A DNA stretch of 5,906 nucleotides from Lentzea sp. (GTDB lineage Bacteria > Actinomycetota > Actinomycetes > Mycobacteriales > Pseudonocardiaceae): NCBI GenBank assembly GCA_030146905.1, contig JASLAV010000107.1:1-5906 (forward strand). Reading direction: 5' to 3'. Position 1 is the stretch's first letter. The number at the start of each line of letters is the position of its first letter. The notes under the pieces were generated by a model that saw only the letters and a program-made list of their open reading frames with translations, was not told the DNA's origin and searched no databases. The position numbers and the translations under genes were made by a program. Shown piece by piece: positions 5,637 to 5,906 of this stretch.

Positions 5637-5651
5637 TTCACGCCGCGTGAA
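5637..5651. promoter_or_regulatory. Perfect 15-bp palindrome TTCACGC-C-GCGTGAA, probable operator
   Basis: Seven-bp arms TTCACGC and GCGTGAA are exact reverse complements around a single C. Flanking GG (5634-5635) and CC (5652-5653) extend the symmetry if A5636 is bulged. It begins 6 bp after a TTGACC -35 candidate, inside the would-be promoter spacer. A dyad of this size and spacing suits a dimeric helix-turn-helix regulator, but no such regulator is encoded in the window. Confidence 0.5.
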
Positions 5652-5652
5652 C

Positions 5653-5736
5653 CGGATCCCGGATTCTCCCGGCGCGGGTTGTCGATCCGCGCGTCCGCCG
5701 TTCGACGGATCAGTAGACGGACGAGGACCCGATCCG
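5653..5736. repeat. Four alternating CGGATC/GATCCG hexamers
   Basis: CGGATC at 5653-5658, GATCCG at 5684-5689, CGGATC at 5706-5711 and GATCCG at 5731-5736 alternate in orientation within 84 bp. The middle pair forms a 6-bp inverted repeat with a 16-nt loop. GGATTC variants sit at 5634 and 5661. This could be a regulator array or RNA structure. Chance is possible in GC-rich DNA. Confidence 0.35.
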
Positions 5737-5747
5737 CCGAAGGCGGA
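5733..5747 (+). repeat. Hairpin TCCGCC-GAA-GGCGGA in the leader
   Basis: Perfect 6-bp stem with a GAA triloop, followed by ATTGGGG and then the GTG of the first mini-ORF at 5754. There is no T run, so it is not an intrinsic terminator in the plus direction. It may shape the 5' leader of the rightward transcript. Confidence 0.4.
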
Positions 5748-5753
5748 ATTGGG

Positions 5754-5774
5754 GTGAGACGGGCGCGGCGATGA
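5754..5774 (+). CDS. Mini-ORF 1 of a cascade (6 codons)
   Basis: GTG 5754 opens a 6-residue reading frame, MRRARR, ending TGA 5772-5774. Its stop overlaps the next ATG as ATGA. There is no clear Shine-Dalgarno. Its only support is the overlap pattern; it may not be translated. Confidence 0.15.
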   Translation: MRRARR

Positions 5775-5797
5775 GGAACACTCGGGGAGACCGATGA
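5771..5797 (+). CDS. Mini-ORF 2 of a cascade (8 codons)
   Basis: ATG 5771 opens an 8-residue frame, MRNTRGDR, ending TGA 5795-5797, which overlaps the ATG of mini-ORF 3 as ATGA. This is the classic geometry for re-initiation. Ribosomes finishing it would cover the Shine-Dalgarno stem at 5786-5793 and could open the downstream hairpin. Confidence 0.2.
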   Translation: MRNTRGDR

Positions 5798-5828
5798 GTT
5801 CCACCAGACCTGCCGGTCTCCACTGGTG
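5786..5828 (+). promoter_or_regulatory. Candidate RNA switch: competing stems over the mini-ORF 3 Shine-Dalgarno
   Basis: Stem A pairs GGAGACCG (5786-5793) with CGGTCTCC (5814-5821), perfect over 8 bp. It occludes the Shine-Dalgarno GGAG and leaves ATG 5794 at the foot of a 20-nt loop. Two other pairings compete: AGACC (5806-5810) with GGTCT (5815-5819), and CACCAG (5802-5807) with CTGGTG (5823-5828). The motif AGACC is present twice, so the same GGTCT can pair with either copy, the layout expected of a translational on/off switch. This is read from base pairing only, with no folding calculation. Confidence 0.4.
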
Positions 5829-5886
5829 TCACAACGACGTCGACGCCGGCGGCCTCAGCCGCGCCACGACTGTGCCAGCAACCTAG
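5794..5886 (+). CDS. Small 30-residue ORF, possible leader peptide
   Basis: ATG 5794 to TAG 5884-5886 encodes 30 residues starting MSSTRPAGLHWCHNDVDAGG and ending ATTVPAT. Third positions are about 73% G/C. GGGGAG (5784-5789) lies 4 nt before the ATG, a fair ribosome binding site that is buried in a predicted hairpin (5786-5821). It has no membrane helix or signal. The stop overlaps a GTG (TAGTG, 5884-5888), and a better-placed ATG at 5899 has GAGGG 6 nt upstream, so it sits where a leader peptide of the next gene would. The sequence is not recognised from any known leader family. It may instead be a chance ORF. Confidence 0.3.
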   Translation: MSSTRPAGLHWCHNDVDAGGLSRATTVPAT

Positions 5887-5898
5887 TGAGGGCCCCAC

Positions 5899-5906
5899 AT
5901 GCCTGC
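5899..5906 (+). CDS. Possible start of a rightward gene cut by the window edge
   Basis: ATG 5899 has GAGGG (5888-5892) 6 nt upstream. Only two codons and part of a third are visible (Met-Pro...), so no product can be named. GTG 5886, overlapping the stop of the small ORF, is an alternative start in another frame. Confidence 0.25.

Larger units (their letters stand above)
5538..5753. promoter_or_regulatory. Divergent intergenic control region
   Basis: About 216 nt between the leftward membrane protein gene and the rightward mini-ORF cascade. No gene is seen. It contains a 15-bp palindrome (5637-5651), alternating GATCCG/CGGATC hexamers (5653-5736) and a GAA-loop hairpin (5733-5747). TTGACC at 5625-5630 is the best rightward -35 candidate, but the -10 position 17 bp on (TGAACC) is poor. 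Confidence 0.45.

Noticed and set aside
5538..5804. N-terminal extension of the membrane protein gene back to 5804
   Set aside because: The added residues are Arg/Gly/Ser-rich and not protein-like, and they cover the palindrome and hexamer array. ATG 5537 directly precedes the first membrane span.
5786..5828. Classical H-type pseudoknot from stems 5786-5793/5814-5821 and 5802-5807/5823-5828
   Set aside because: Only one nucleotide would cross the 8-bp first stem, which is sterically unlikely, so competing folds are the better reading.
5710..5898. 62-residue minus-strand frame at the right edge
   Set aside because: No ribosome binding site, no family likeness, and it lies opposite the leader structures.

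Overview
This is a GC-rich window (roughly 70% G+C in the genes, with G/C-biased third codon positions). It uses many GTG starts and has possible leaderless promoters. The set of families (nifR3/DusB with the actinobacterial C-terminal tail, a DUF6328-like membrane protein, a DUF4241 protein) points to a high-GC actinomycete, perhaps of the Pseudonocardiales type. The genus is inference; no rRNA or other taxonomic marker is present.

Layout, left to right. 1-203 is a non-coding stretch of lower GC with a short perfect hairpin. 204-1052 (minus) encodes a GGDEF diguanylate cyclase with an intact GGEEF active site and no RxxD inhibitory site. 1194-1646 (minus) encodes a small secreted lipoprotein, overlapped by 8 nt by the end of the tRNA-dihydrouridine synthase gene (minus, start about 2763). 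Upstream of that, on the same strand, is a type II toxin-antitoxin pair, hicA (3198-3413) then hicB (2827-3201), with start and stop overlapping. Its promoter carries an inverted repeat that is probably the HicB operator. Everything from 3413 leftward is therefore transcribed leftward.

The rest is mixed. 3446-3602 holds a possible frameshifted gene remnant. A DUF4241 gene (3666-4343) and a four-helix membrane protein of DUF6328 type (4401-4877) run rightward. The latter overlaps tail-to-tail by 36 nt with a leftward multi-pass membrane protein (4842-5537). The last 370 bases are an intergenic control region with no large gene. It holds a perfect 15-bp palindrome, four alternating GATCCG/CGGATC hexamers, and a cascade of three overlapping mini-ORFs. 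A hairpin there would hide the Shine-Dalgarno of the longest mini-ORF. The window ends just as a rightward gene may begin.

Apart from hicAB and the dus-lipoprotein pair, the genes look like independent units. The least ordinary parts are the right-hand leader region, the hic operator and the possible remnant beside hicA. No CRISPR array, insertion sequence, tRNA or rRNA was seen.
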